Part shown: piece by piece, positions 43,463 to 51,898 of the stretch
Numbering within the stretch: position 1 is the first letter of the stretch
How the letters are laid out: each line of letters begins with the position of its first letter
From: Flavobacteriales bacterium
GTDB lineage: Bacteria > Bacteroidota > Bacteroidia > Flavobacteriales_D > Crocinitomicaceae
NCBI GenBank assembly: GCA_947449575.1
Contig: CANFRV010000012.1
Location: 1-64,000, forward strand
Length of the DNA stretch: 64,000 nt
Direction of reading: 5' to 3'
Translations under genes and position numbers: made by a program
The notes under the pieces: generated by a model
What the model saw: the letters and a program-made list of their open reading frames with translations, nothing else
Database searches by the model: none
Told to the model about the DNA's origin: nothing

Positions 43463-44680
43463 TCACTTCCAATTCAAAAAATCAATCAAACTCAATGCAG
43501 GAATACCTTTATACGAATTCCCTTCAAAACCATTTCGAGTAATAACAAACTTGGGATAATTATCTTTTATTTTTAATAAGTTTCCAAATTCTCTATCGAT
43601 TGTTTTTTGTTCATCTATCGTAACAGCTACTTGCATATAGATTATTTCACCATTTTTCTCACACACAAAATCAATTTCTTCTGATGCTAAAACACCTACT
43701 TTGGTAGAATAACCTAAAAACTGTAAATGATTGTAAACTACATTTTCTAAAATTTTCGATTTATCTTCCAATCGATATCCCCATATAGCGTTTCGAATTC
43801 CTAAATTTTCAAAATAATACTTTTCACCAATCTCAAAAATTCGCTTTCCTACAATATCATATCGAGGTACTTCTCGCACTAAAAAAGCTTTCGTCAAATG
43901 ATGTAAATAAGTTTGGACTTGATTTGGAGCGATCTTTATTTGTTGAGATTTTAAAAAATCACTTATACTTTTGGAAGAAAATAAACTTCCTGTATTACTC
44001 GCTAAGAATAAAACCAATTGCTCTAAAAATCCAACGTTTCGAATTGAATAACGCTCGACAACATCTCGGTATATAATCGTTGTGAAAATATTTTTCAAGT
44101 ATTCAAATACTACTGAATCTTCTAAGGGTAAATGTATTATGTAGGGAAGTCCGCCATATTTTAAATACAAATCAAGCGATTTTTCTGAGTTTTCTTTTTT
44201 ATGAAATTGTATGAATTCGGAAAATGAAAGGCTATAAACTGTGATTTCAATAAAACGTCCACTCAAAACAGTTGATAATTCTCCCGATAATAAATTAGAA
44301 TTACTACCAGTACAATATAAATCCAACTGATCGTCTAAAACAAGTGAGCGTAAAGCTCTTTCAAATTCAAAAACATCTTGTATTTCATCAATAAAAACAT
44401 ACGTTTTGCCATTTTTAGATTTATTTTCGAGCACATATTTCTCTAAATCTAAATACGTTTTTATAAAATCATTTTGTAAATCTTCTTTATTAATATATAC
44501 TATGAAAGCAGTTGGATCAATCTTCTGAATATGCTCCATAACCTGAAAAAGAAGATAACTTTTCCCAACTCTTCTTTGACCTGTAAAAGCTTTTATCAAT
44601 TGCTTACCAATAAATGGAATAACTCTATTTAAATATGTATTTCGGGGATAAACTACTTTGGGAATTTTGTATGAATTCAT
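43463..44680 (-). CDS. AAA-type ATPase with DUF4143 domain
   Basis: A 405-residue ATP-binding protein. Walker A is FTGQRRVGKSYLLF near residue 36, Walker B is YVFIDEIQDVFEFE near 95, and SGELSTVLSGRFIEI is a sensor-like segment. The C-terminal part (VVYNHLQFLGYSTKVG, then EIDFVCEKNGEIIYMQVA) is DUF4143, a nuclease-fold domain. Family members are common mobile accessory genes with no proven function. It has a good promoter and no partner gene. Confidence 0.92.
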   Translation of the reverse strand: MNSYKIPKVVYPRNTYLNRVIPFIGKQLIKAFTGQRRVGKSYLLFQVMEHIQKIDPTAFIVYINKEDLQNDFIKTYLDLEKYVLENKSKNGKTYVFIDEIQDVFEFERALRSLVLDDQLDLYCTGSNSNLLSGELSTVLSGRFIEITVYSLSFSEFIQFHKKENSEKSLDLYLKYGGLPYIIHLPLEDSVVFEYLKNIFTTIIYRDVVERYSIRNVGFLEQLVLFLASNTGSLFSSKSISDFLKSQQIKIAPNQVQTYLHHLTKAFLVREVPRYDIVGKRIFEIGEKYYFENLGIRNAIWGYRLEDKSKILENVVYNHLQFLGYSTKVGVLASEEIDFVCEKNGEIIYMQVAVTIDEQKTIDREFGNLLKIKDNYPKFVITRNGFEGNSYKGIPALSLIDFLNWK

Positions 44681-44703
44681 TTATTTGTATTTATATAATG
44701 ACA

Positions 44704-44737
44704 CAAATATAGTAAATTATTAAATCATAATTACAAA
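44704..44737 (-). promoter_or_regulatory. Promoter of the AAA/DUF4143 ATPase gene
   Basis: On the minus strand TTTG (44737-44734), 22 bases, then TATATTTG (44711-44704), an exact -7 match, 24 bases before the ATG at 44680. Confidence 0.65.
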
Positions 44738-44849
44738 ATATCACAAAATATATAAAAGGTATAATTATACTTATAACTTTTATGTAAATACTTACTAATT
44801 ATAAATACAAAAATAATGAAATCAAGTTGATCTTTCAACCACAAAACAC

Positions 44850-44880
44850 TTTGTTTCTCCACTCTTTTTACCTACTTTTG
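44850..44880 (+). promoter_or_regulatory. Promoter of ffh
   Basis: TTTG (44850-44853), 19 bases, TACTTTTG (44873-44880). Both elements match the Bacteroidota consensus exactly. The leader to the ATG at 44902 is about 15 bases. Confidence 0.75.
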
Positions 44881-44901
44881 CGCTATTAATATAGAAAAAT
44901 T

Positions 44902-46251
44902 ATGTTTGAAAATCTTACCAGCAAGTTTGAAAAGGCGTTTAAAGTTCTAAAAGGTCACGGTTCAATTACGGAAATTAATGTTGCTGAAACATTAAAAGAA
45001 GTCCGCAGAGCCCTGTTAGATGCCGATGTTAACTTCAAAACAGCGAAAGAATTTACAACTACTGTAAAAGATAAAGCCATTGGGCGAGATGTTTTAACGT
45101 CTATTTCTCCAAGTCAATTGATGACTAAAATTTGCCACGAAGAGTTGGTTGAATTAATGGGAGGAAATGAAGTTGAAATAAATTTAAAAGGAAACCCAGC
45201 AATTATATTAATGTCAGGATTGCAAGGTTCTGGTAAAACTACATTTTCAGGGAAATTAGGAAATTACCTGAAGACTAAAAAAGGTAAAAATGTATTGCTT
45301 GCAGCATGTGATGTATATCGTCCTGCAGCAATTGACCAACTTCACGTGTTAGGCGAACAATTAGGAATTGAAGTTTTCTCAAATAGAGAAGATAAAGATC
45401 CTGTGAGTATTGCAAAAGCTGCTGTTAATCATGCTAGAAGCAAAGGTTTCAATGTATTAATTATCGATACTGCGGGTCGTTTAGCTGTTGACGAGCAAAT
45501 GATGAATGAAATTGCGGCTGTAAAAGCGGCTGTTCAACCTTCTGAAACGCTTTTCGTGGTGGATTCCATGACAGGTCAAGATGCTGTGAATACGGCAAAA
45601 GCATTTGATGATAAAATTAACTTCGATGGTGTAGTTTTAACAAAATTAGATGGCGATACAAGAGGTGGTGCAGCTTTGTCCATTAAAACGGTTGTAAATA
45701 AACCAATTAAGTTTGTTGGTACGGGTGAAAAAATGGATGCATTGGATGTTTTCTACCCTGCTCGTATGGCAGACAGAATCCTAGGCATGGGGGATGTTGT
45801 TTCGTTAGTTGAATTAGCGCAAGAACATTATAACGAAGAGGAAGCTCGGAAATTACAGAAAAAAATATCTAAAAATCAATTCGATTTCAATGACTTCTTA
45901 GCTCAATTACAGCAAGTAAAGAAAATGGGGAATGTGAAAGATTTAATGGGAATGATTCCAGGAATGGGAAAAGCAATGAAAGATGTGGACATAAAAGATG
46001 ATGCTTTTAAACCGTTAGAAGCGATCATTCAGTCTATGACTCCTACTGAAAGATCCAATCCAGATTTAATAAACGCGCAACGAAAAAACAGAATTGCAGC
46101 AGGAAGTGGAACGAATATTCAAGAGGTCAATAAATTGATGAAACAATTCGAAGACACGAAAAAGATGATGAAAATGATGTCAAATCCAAAAGGAATGGCT
46201 CAAATGATGAAACAAATGCAAGGAATGGGCGGCGGAATGCCGGGGATGTAA
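44902..46251 (+). CDS. ffh: Signal recognition particle GTPase Ffh (SRP54)
   Basis: A 449-residue SRP54 protein that targets nascent membrane proteins to FtsY. The N domain starts MFENLTSKFEKAFKVLKGHG. The G domain has GLQGSGKTTFSGKLG, DVYRPAAIDQL, DTAGRLAVDEQM and TKLDGDTRGGAALS. The M domain ends with a Met-rich MKMMSNPKGMAQMMKQMQ and GGGMPGM, the RNA- and signal-binding part. Length is normal. It has a strong promoter and a terminator shared with the convergent HutD-like gene. Confidence 0.97.
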   Translation: MFENLTSKFEKAFKVLKGHGSITEINVAETLKEVRRALLDADVNFKTAKEFTTTVKDKAIGRDVLTSISPSQLMTKICHEELVELMGGNEVEINLKGNPAIILMSGLQGSGKTTFSGKLGNYLKTKKGKNVLLAACDVYRPAAIDQLHVLGEQLGIEVFSNREDKDPVSIAKAAVNHARSKGFNVLIIDTAGRLAVDEQMMNEIAAVKAAVQPSETLFVVDSMTGQDAVNTAKAFDDKINFDGVVLTKLDGDTRGGAALSIKTVVNKPIKFVGTGEKMDALDVFYPARMADRILGMGDVVSLVELAQEHYNEEEARKLQKKISKNQFDFNDFLAQLQQVKKMGNVKDLMGMIPGMGKAMKDVDIKDDAFKPLEAIIQSMTPTERSNPDLINAQRKNRIAAGSGTNIQEVNKLMKQFEDTKKMMKMMSNPKGMAQMMKQMQGMGGGMPGM

Positions 46252-46257
46252 TTTTTT

Positions 46258-46295
46258 TGATTTGGTAATTTTTATTAATAAAAATTACCAAATCA
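46258..46295. terminator. Bidirectional terminator between ffh and the HutD-like gene
   Basis: A perfect 38-base palindrome (19 bp per arm, TGATTTGGTAATTTTTATT and its complement) with almost no loop. It contains the last codons of the minus-strand gene and serves both converging genes. T-runs flank it on both strands. Confidence 0.75.
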
Positions 46296-46872
46296 AAATT
46301 TCAATCAATTCCCCAATTCCAACAACACCTATTTTCTCTAATTCAAAATTAGATTCAATCAAAATCATTCCCCCTTTTTCCAATTCATATTCCTCCTGAT
46401 TCAAATGAATTTGAATTCCACCAGAAACCAAATAATACCCAACTGTTAGTGCAGATGAAGAGGTATCATTTTGGAGAATCACATGTTCAACACTATTCTC
46501 TTTCAGGGAAATATAGTTCATTTCACCAGAAATACCTTCCCCCATTATCAAGTTAAAATCAATTACTTTACCCTTGGCGGACGTCTTCCAATCACCCGAA
46601 AAATGATAACTCTCAAACGGTTGCAATACTTTTGAAAATTGACCTTCATGAAATATTTCCAATTCACCTTCAAGCACCATCAATATTCTTGAAAAACCAG
46701 GAAAGGGCGTGAAATCAGATTCTTCTATGGCAACAACTGCTGAACTAATCCGAAAGTCAAATTTTCTCTCAGTAAAAACAGAATTTTCCGGAGAAATATA
46801 TACTTGTGTCGTTGTACCTCCTGCCCACGTTGAATGAACATGATCCTTCTCCGAAATTTTCTGAATATTCAT
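46285..46872 (-). CDS. hutD: HutD-family protein
   Basis: A 195-residue cytoplasmic protein of the cupin-like HutD fold. STWAGGTTTQVYISPENS and FDFRISSAVVAIEESDFTPF are the start signatures, followed by FPGFSRILMVLEGELEIFHEG. HutD is linked to histidine utilisation in other bacteria, but no hut genes are in this window and its biochemical role is unclear. Its stop lies inside the shared terminator palindrome. Confidence 0.85.
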   Translation of the reverse strand: MNIQKISEKDHVHSTWAGGTTTQVYISPENSVFTERKFDFRISSAVVAIEESDFTPFPGFSRILMVLEGELEIFHEGQFSKVLQPFESYHFSGDWKTSAKGKVIDFNLIMGEGISGEMNYISLKENSVEHVILQNDTSSSALTVGYYLVSGGIQIHLNQEEYELEKGGMILIESNFELEKIGVVGIGELIEILIW

Positions 46873-47008
46873 AAATCAGCTTTTTAAGTTGTATGACAAA
46901 GATGATGAAATTTAATGTAAACATTATTTTTAATTTCCTATATTAGTTTAAAATAATACCCACGTTTTCATTAAATTTTAACTTTCTTTGAGATTTTTTT
47001 ATAACTAA

Positions 47009-48058
47009 ATGGTAAAAAAAGTAGATTCAATTACGACGTCAGGAAGAAATCTTGAACTTGATGCGCTGCGAGGAATTGCTGCATTAATGGTTATGTTCTT
47101 TCACTTCTCAATGAATCGACCTGAATGCCAAATGGGCTTGAAATTTGGCGTTGCTGGGGTGAATCTATTTTTTATGATTAGTGGTTTTGTGATATTTAAA
47201 AGTATTGAAAACCTAAACAAGAGTAGCGATTTTTTGATGAATCGTTTTGGTCGCCTATTCCCGACATACTGGACAGCAGTTTCCTTTACGTTTGTATTAA
47301 TCCTACTCTTTCCCTTTTTTAGAACGGATCCTGTTTTCGATGCTAAAATCACAGATTATATAGGGAATATGAGCATGATTCAGTATTATCTAAAAATTCA
47401 AAATTTTGATGGTTCCTATTGGTCGATGATTGTTGAATTAAATTTCTACCTCTTTATTTTTATTTTTATCGCATTAAAAAAAACGAAATACATTCTGGAT
47501 ATTGGTGTTCCAATAGCTATTATTTTGACTTTCGCTTTCTTGTTTAAAAATGATTATCGTCCTCTTGATCATGTTTTTTTCTACCTACCCATTACTGAAT
47601 ATTTTCCGCTGTTTTTAAGTGGTATTATTTTTTATAAAATTTCTTCTTCTGAAAATAAAGGCAAGAATTATATGTATTTAGGAATCTTACTCTTTCTTCA
47701 AATACTATTATTAGACGTTCACTATTCAGATAATCTATCATTTCTAACATTGAATGAGCATATTTTCATGTTCCTACTTTTCAATCTCATTTTTATCTTG
47801 TTCATCCATAATAAGTTGAAATTTATTGTAAATAAAGTGACATTATTCTTTGGCAAAATCTCTTTTTCACTGTATTTAATTCACCAATTTTTCGCCTTTT
47901 ATTTTATAATCCCATATACCGTTGACACATTACACATAAATTTCTGGATTGCTTCCATTTTTATTGCCTTTCCAATCATTACTTTACTTTCTGCTGTAAT
48001 GACTTTTTACATTGAGATTCCGTTGAGCAGGAGAATAAAACGAAAAAGAATTTCTTGA
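47009..48058 (+). CDS. Acyltransferase 3 family membrane protein
   Basis: A 349-residue protein with about ten helices. The start LELDALRGIAALMVMFFHFS is the family signature with its catalytic-type His. FGVAGVNLFFMISGFVIF and NRFGRLFPTYWTAV follow, and YWSMIVELNFYLFIFI near residue 135 is also conserved. Members O-acetylate surface polysaccharides or peptidoglycan. The acceptor is unknown because there are no glycan genes next to it. Confidence 0.93.
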   Translation: MVKKVDSITTSGRNLELDALRGIAALMVMFFHFSMNRPECQMGLKFGVAGVNLFFMISGFVIFKSIENLNKSSDFLMNRFGRLFPTYWTAVSFTFVLILLFPFFRTDPVFDAKITDYIGNMSMIQYYLKIQNFDGSYWSMIVELNFYLFIFIFIALKKTKYILDIGVPIAIILTFAFLFKNDYRPLDHVFFYLPITEYFPLFLSGIIFYKISSSENKGKNYMYLGILLFLQILLLDVHYSDNLSFLTLNEHIFMFLLFNLIFILFIHNKLKFIVNKVTLFFGKISFSLYLIHQFFAFYFIIPYTVDTLHINFWIASIFIAFPIITLLSAVMTFYIEIPLSRRIKRKRIS

Positions 48059-48369
48059 TTTACTTTAGTCAGTAATTATTAATGTAAGAAAATAGAACAC
48101 CAATTATTCAAAAAGTGAAAAATACTATTTTAGTCAACGCTCAACTTGATAAAAATCATTTAGTAAGAAATTGATTAAAAATACTTTTAGAAAAAATTGA
48201 TCAATTCATAAAAAAGAAAAATATCACACAAAATTCGCATAGAGATTAACGCTATTAGTTCTAATACAGCTCAACGATTAATCAAATGATGCTTTGTAGA
48301 TACAACTAAAAAAAATAGTGAATTTAATGCTGGTCAGTTGGTAATGATAAATTTTCAATCGACTATAAA
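48059..48369. other. Intergenic region, no gene supported
   Basis: About 310 very AT-rich bases. One plus-strand frame around 48100-48250 is open for two stretches of about 25 codons (NTILVNAQLDKNHLVRN, then a stop, then LKILLEKIDQFIKKKN), which could be a gene relic or chance. No promoter or terminator is clear. Confidence 0.4.
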
Positions 48370-49227
48370 ATGGAAAAACAGGAAGAACTTTCGGTACTAA
48401 AAGCATCTGGAGAAAAAGAAATTTTCTCTTTTGAAAAATTAAGAAATTCCTTGCTCCGATCAAAAGTGCCTGATGAAGATATAGACAAAATAATAGAGGA
48501 AGTAAAAACCCAAATTTACCCAGGAATAAGCACAAAAAAAATTTATAGTATCGCTTTTCATCTAATTAAAAAAAGTTCGCCTCCAAGTGCATCAAGATAT
48601 TATCTAAAAAAAGGATTAATGGATCTAGGACCATCTGGTTTTCCATTTGAAAAATACATCAGTGAACTTTTTAAATGGAAAGGTTATAAAACGGAAGTGG
48701 ATATAATTCTTCAGGGAAAATGTGTCAGTCATGAAATCGATATTATTGGTAAAAAAGAAAGTACACTTCTACTGGCAGAATGTAAATATAAAAATCAGCA
48801 AGGAGTTTCCGTTGATGTAAAAGTTCCGCTCTACATTAATTCAAGATTTCAAGATCTGTTGGATAACGGTATTCTAAAAAAACCTTTTACTAAATTCGAA
48901 GGTTGGATCATCACAAATTCAAGGTTCACTCAGGATGCCTTGGCTTTTTCAAAATGTAAAAATATTCAATTATTAGGTTGGGACTATCCAAATCATTCTG
49001 CATTGCGGGAAATAATAGATAATTCAGGATTATATCCAATTACCTGTTTAACAACGATTACCCAATATGAAAAAAAAGAACTTCTTCAAAAAGGGATTAT
49101 ATTGGTAAGTGACATTTGTGCAAGTGAGCAAGTTCTTGATAGAGTGAGAATTGACAGCAAAAGATTCAATACAATACTCGATGAAAGTAGGAAATTATGT
49201 CGAACAGAAGATGATAAAAAACAATGA
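48370..49227 (+). CDS. ATP-cone domain fused to a PD-(D/E)xK nuclease-like domain
   Basis: A 285-residue protein. Residues 6-90 are an ATP-cone (VLKASGEKEIFSFEKLRNSL, then YPGISTKKIYSIAFHLIKK), normally a nucleotide-sensing module of ribonucleotide reductase or NrdR. Residues about 92-200 look like an Mrr-type restriction endonuclease fold: HEIDIIGKK (Glu122, Asp124) and AECKYK (Glu137, Lys139) give the PD-(D/E)xK set. The rest is helical. This implies a nuclease controlled by ATP or dATP, possibly in DNA defence or repair. The fusion exists in other bacteria; the function is not known to me. Confidence 0.82.
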   Translation: MEKQEELSVLKASGEKEIFSFEKLRNSLLRSKVPDEDIDKIIEEVKTQIYPGISTKKIYSIAFHLIKKSSPPSASRYYLKKGLMDLGPSGFPFEKYISELFKWKGYKTEVDIILQGKCVSHEIDIIGKKESTLLLAECKYKNQQGVSVDVKVPLYINSRFQDLLDNGILKKPFTKFEGWIITNSRFTQDALAFSKCKNIQLLGWDYPNHSALREIIDNSGLYPITCLTTITQYEKKELLQKGIILVSDICASEQVLDRVRIDSKRFNTILDESRKLCRTEDDKKQ

Positions 49228-49287
49228 TAATACTCATCTCACAACACTGATTATCAACCAAAAGAAAAAAAATACAACTTATAATTA

Positions 49288-49316
49288 TTGTTTTACAGAA
49301 TAAAAATGTAATTTAG
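49288..49316 (+). promoter_or_regulatory. Promoter of the 49341 T9SS protein gene
   Basis: TTG (49288-49290), 18 bases, TAATTTAG (49309-49316), a one-mismatch -7 element, 24 bases before the ATG. Confidence 0.5.
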
Positions 49317-49340
49317 CGAAAAATTTTAAAATAATATACT

Positions 49341-50174
49341 ATGAAAAAAGGTTTACTTTCAATGGGTGCAATTCTTGCACTAACAGTATCAACGAGCTTA
49401 AATGCTCAGATCTACTCTGAAAATTTCGAAAATGCAGCTGCATGGGATGCTACAACAGGGTGGGGAACTTTCCAAAATGACGCGGATACAAATCAATGGG
49501 GTTTATATAATCTTTCTACTGATCCAAATGCTGTATTAGCGGCAATGGGCACTGCTGCAGGATCTGCTTCTTGGAGCACAGTTGCATTAACTCCGGATAA
49601 TTTTATTTATTCTCCACCAATTAATTTAACAGCCTACACTGAAACTGCATTATCATTTAAATATATTGCTGCTGACCCTGCTTATCCAGGAGAAAACTTT
49701 TCAGTTTACGTGGTAAAAAATCAAGCGGATTTACTTACTGCTACTCCAGTTTATACTGAAACGATTGCTGTTGGTGGTGTATTAAACACAAAAACAGTAG
49801 ATATTTCAGCATTATCAGGAACTGCTGATGCTGATTCAGTTCGTATCGTTTTCCGTCACTATAACTGTACTGATATGTACTATTTATTTATTGATGACAT
49901 TCAAGTTACGGATGCGGCTGGACTTAACAAAGTTGAGGCTATCGCTGTAAGTGCATTCCCTAACCCAGTTGTTGATGTATTAAATATTAACCTAAAGGAA
50001 AACATTTCTTCCGTTACTATTATGTCAACTGAAGGTAAAGTAATTTCTTCTAACCTTGTAAACAACTTAAACACTGCAAGTGTAAATGTTGCTGAATTAG
50101 TTAGCGGTGTATACATATACCAAGTTAAAACTTCTAATGGAGTTGTTGTAACAAACAAATTCGTTAAAAAATAA
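49341..50174 (+). CDS. Secreted choice-of-anchor J protein with T9SS type A sorting domain
   Basis: A 277-residue surface protein. Signal residues 1-22 (ending LNAQ) precede a beta-sandwich of the choice-of-anchor J (cleaved-adhesin) type: IYSENFENAAAWDATTGWG, SPPINLTAYTETALSFKYI and YYLFIDDIQVTD. The final 75 residues are a T9SS CTD: VSAFPNPVVDVLNINL, TIMSTEGKVISS, VSGVYIYQVKTSNGVVVTNK. It should be an abundant surface or released protein. It has a promoter and a strong terminator. Confidence 0.92.
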   Translation: MKKGLLSMGAILALTVSTSLNAQIYSENFENAAAWDATTGWGTFQNDADTNQWGLYNLSTDPNAVLAAMGTAAGSASWSTVALTPDNFIYSPPINLTAYTETALSFKYIAADPAYPGENFSVYVVKNQADLLTATPVYTETIAVGGVLNTKTVDISALSGTADADSVRIVFRHYNCTDMYYLFIDDIQVTDAAGLNKVEAIAVSAFPNPVVDVLNINLKENISSVTIMSTEGKVISSNLVNNLNTASVNVAELVSGVYIYQVKTSNGVVVTNKFVKK

Positions 50175-50191
50175 TTATCATTTTTATTTTG

Positions 50192-50225
50192 AAAAGCTGT
50201 CTGAATTTTCAGACAGCTTTTTTTT
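50192..50225. terminator. Terminator between the 49341 and 50231 genes
   Basis: AAAAGCTGTCTGAA pairs perfectly with TTCAGACAGCTTTT (14 bp, 2-base spacer) and is followed by T to 50225. The A-run on the other side lets it serve the convergent minus-strand gene as well. Confidence 0.85.
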
Positions 50226-50230
50226 GTTTG

Positions 50231-50809
50231 TTACTTTTGTAATTGAATAAATAATTCAGTTCCTTTTCTTGGCTCAATTGAATTATAACATGCTTCCATT
50301 TTCAAGTCAGAAAAATAAGGACTAAAACATTCCATATATTCTGCTTTACTTCCGCCAAACGGTGGCCCAGATTCAAAATCTCGATCAAAAAGTAGGCCTA
50401 CTAACTTCCCTCCTGTTTTCAAAAGTTCATTCACTTTTTGAGCATATTTAGTGCGTAAACTAGGATCAATAGCGCAATATAACGTTTGCTCAAGAATTAG
50501 GTCATACTTTCCACCATGCTGAAAAAAATCAGTGACAAATAAATTCTCAGAAGGAAAATCTTTTACTCTTTCCTGAAAAGAATTGATTGGCTCCTTGGAA
50601 AAATCAAGGATATGTACGTTGTGAAAACCTAATTTATGCAGGTATTCTGCTTCATATCCTTTTCCAGCACCTGGAATCAAAATCGATAGTGATGTATCGG
50701 TCAATTGATCAACATATGATTTAATGGGTGGTGTTATTTTCTTTAAATCCCAACCGGTATCGTTATTTTGATATCGATAACTCCAATATTCTGATGATAA
50801 TTTTTCCAT
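50231..50809 (-). CDS. TPMT-family SAM-dependent methyltransferase
   Basis: A 192-residue methyltransferase of the thiopurine/thiol methyltransferase type. The start EYWSYRYQNNDTGWDLKKIT, the SAM loop ILIPGAGKGYEAEYL, DFFQHGGKYDLILEQTLYCA and GLLFDRDFESGPPFGGSKAE are family marks. Substrates in bacteria include thiols, selenium and tellurium compounds and halides. None can be selected here. Confidence 0.88.
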   Translation of the reverse strand: MEKLSSEYWSYRYQNNDTGWDLKKITPPIKSYVDQLTDTSLSILIPGAGKGYEAEYLHKLGFHNVHILDFSKEPINSFQERVKDFPSENLFVTDFFQHGGKYDLILEQTLYCAIDPSLRTKYAQKVNELLKTGGKLVGLLFDRDFESGPPFGGSKAEYMECFSPYFSDLKMEACYNSIEPRKGTELFIQLQK

Positions 50810-50820
50810 TTATTTTAGAA

Positions 50821-50852
50821 ATTAGATTTTTAGACGTTAGAAATTAGACTTT
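50821..50852. repeat. TTAGA-type intergenic repeat, copy 2
   Basis: Sequence starting ATTAGATTTTTAGACG and ending AAATTAGACTT. It shares the TTAGATTTTTAGA start and ATTAGACTT end with 30081-30120. Its end overlaps the -33 element of the next gene. Confidence 0.5.
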
Positions 50853-50878
50853 GTTTCAATTTCTAAAGCTTATATTTG
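50850..50878 (+). promoter_or_regulatory. Promoter of the DUF4440 gene
   Basis: TTTG (50850-50853), 17 bases, TATATTTG (50871-50878). Both match the consensus exactly; the leader is about 30 bases. Confidence 0.7.
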
Positions 50879-50911
50879 AGCTAAAATAACATAGAATTTA
50901 ACTATATCAAA

Positions 50912-51340
50912 ATGAAAAAATTTATTATACTTCTATTCTTCACTTCTCTAACAGTTACATCTTTCTCTCAAAAAGAATCAAAAGATGTTCAAACGGTTAT
51001 TCAAAATATGAATAACCAAGAAAAATCGTGGAATAATTTTGATATTCAAGGCTTCATGAAATTTTATTGGAACAATGACAGTCTAAAATTTATTGGTCAC
51101 AAAGGCATTACCTATGGCTGGAAAAATACATTAGATAATTATTTAAAAGGATATCCAACCCAAGAAGCAATGGGGATTTTAAAATTCACGATTGCCGAAG
51201 CAACACAATTATCAAAAAACAGTATTTATGTCATCGGGAAATGGGAATTAACAAAAGAAAAACCAGTTGGTGGATATTTTACGTTGCTTTGGAAAAAAAT
51301 AAATGGAAATTGGGTTATTGTCTGCGATCATACTAGTTAG
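50912..51340 (+). CDS. Secreted DUF4440/SnoaL-like protein
   Basis: A 142-residue protein with signal peptide (residues 1-19, ending TSFSQ). The mature part is a cystatin-like NTF2 fold: VIQNMNNQEKSWNNFDIQGFM, GWKNTLDNYLKGYP and GYFTLLWKKINGNWVIVCDH. DUF4440 proteins are common in Bacteroidota; most have no known activity. It has a consensus promoter. Confidence 0.85.
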   Translation: MKKFIILLFFTSLTVTSFSQKESKDVQTVIQNMNNQEKSWNNFDIQGFMKFYWNNDSLKFIGHKGITYGWKNTLDNYLKGYPTQEAMGILKFTIAEATQLSKNSIYVIGKWELTKEKPVGGYFTLLWKKINGNWVIVCDHTS

Positions 51341-51423
51341 AAGATAATCAGTTACTACTATAAATAAGCTGCTAAAAATCTAAAATATAATTCAAATTTC
51401 TGACTTCATTCTCTAAATCCCTC

Positions 51424-51431
51424 TATATTTG
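51424..51431 (+). promoter_or_regulatory. -7 element upstream of the metal-type uptake locus
   Basis: TATATTTG, an exact -7 match, 22 bases before the TTG start at 51454. No good -33 element is seen, so an activator or a weak promoter is possible. Confidence 0.45.
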
Positions 51432-51453
51432 CACCTCTACTTCACGGTTTAAA

Positions 51454-51837
51454 TTGAAAAAAAGAAGGAAAATACAAGTCAAGGTTTTATTTCTAGTGCT
51501 GATCTATTTGTTCAGCAGTAATCCTACTGTTTTATTCCATCATCACGATGCAGAAATCGTTAGCTTTGAGAAAGCCTCGTCTTGTGAAAAAGCGATTTAC
51601 TATTCAAATCATGCCGATAAATGCTCTCATACTTCTCATATCTCCAACACTCCGGAAAAATGCTTACTGTGTGACCTGCATGCCGTTTCTCCACATTCAT
51701 TTCTAGATTTTTTAAAGCAAAACATAGCGAAAGAGCAAACCAGTAAACCAGTAAATATTACTGAAAATTATGTTTACTGCTTTCCTTCTGATTTTACGAA
51801 TAAAGGTCCACCTTCTCTTTTATCTTTTTCCGTTTAA
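51454..51837 (+). CDS. Small His/Cys-rich membrane-anchored protein before a TonB receptor
   Basis: A 127-residue protein. A basic start (KKRRKIQVKV) leads to one hydrophobic helix (LFLVLIYLFSS), then HHHDAEI, CEKAIYYSNHADKCSHTSH, and CLLCDLHAVSPH. The clustered His and Cys suggest metal binding. No ATG exists in the frame; the TTG at 51454 is the only start that keeps the helix and follows a -7 element. It is 61 bases before the receptor, so they are probably one operon. The family is not named with certainty, but similar proteins sit in metal-uptake loci. Confidence 0.65.
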   Translation: MKKRRKIQVKVLFLVLIYLFSSNPTVLFHHHDAEIVSFEKASSCEKAIYYSNHADKCSHTSHISNTPEKCLLCDLHAVSPHSFLDFLKQNIAKEQTSKPVNITENYVYCFPSDFTNKGPPSLLSFSV

Positions 51838-51898
51838 TTTTCTCTCAGGGCAATTTCTTGTCCTGACTAGTCATTTATACATTTTCAAAAAAATAAAG

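Noticed and set aside
46285-46872. Histidine-utilisation operon
   Set aside because: Only a HutD-like gene is present; no hutH, hutU, hutI or hutG is in the window.
48059-48369. Relic of a coding frame before the ATP-cone gene
   Set aside because: Two open stretches of about 25 codons are split by a stop. In such AT-rich sequence with Lys, Asn and Ile codons this can be chance, and there is no family signature.
48370-48640. NrdR or ribonucleotide reductase because of the ATP-cone
   Set aside because: There is no NrdR zinc ribbon and no reductase domain; the rest of the protein looks like a nuclease fold.
51770-51898. N-terminal extension of the TonB receptor
   Set aside because: It overlaps the upstream gene and would bury the signal peptide; ATG 51899 gives a normal secretion signal.
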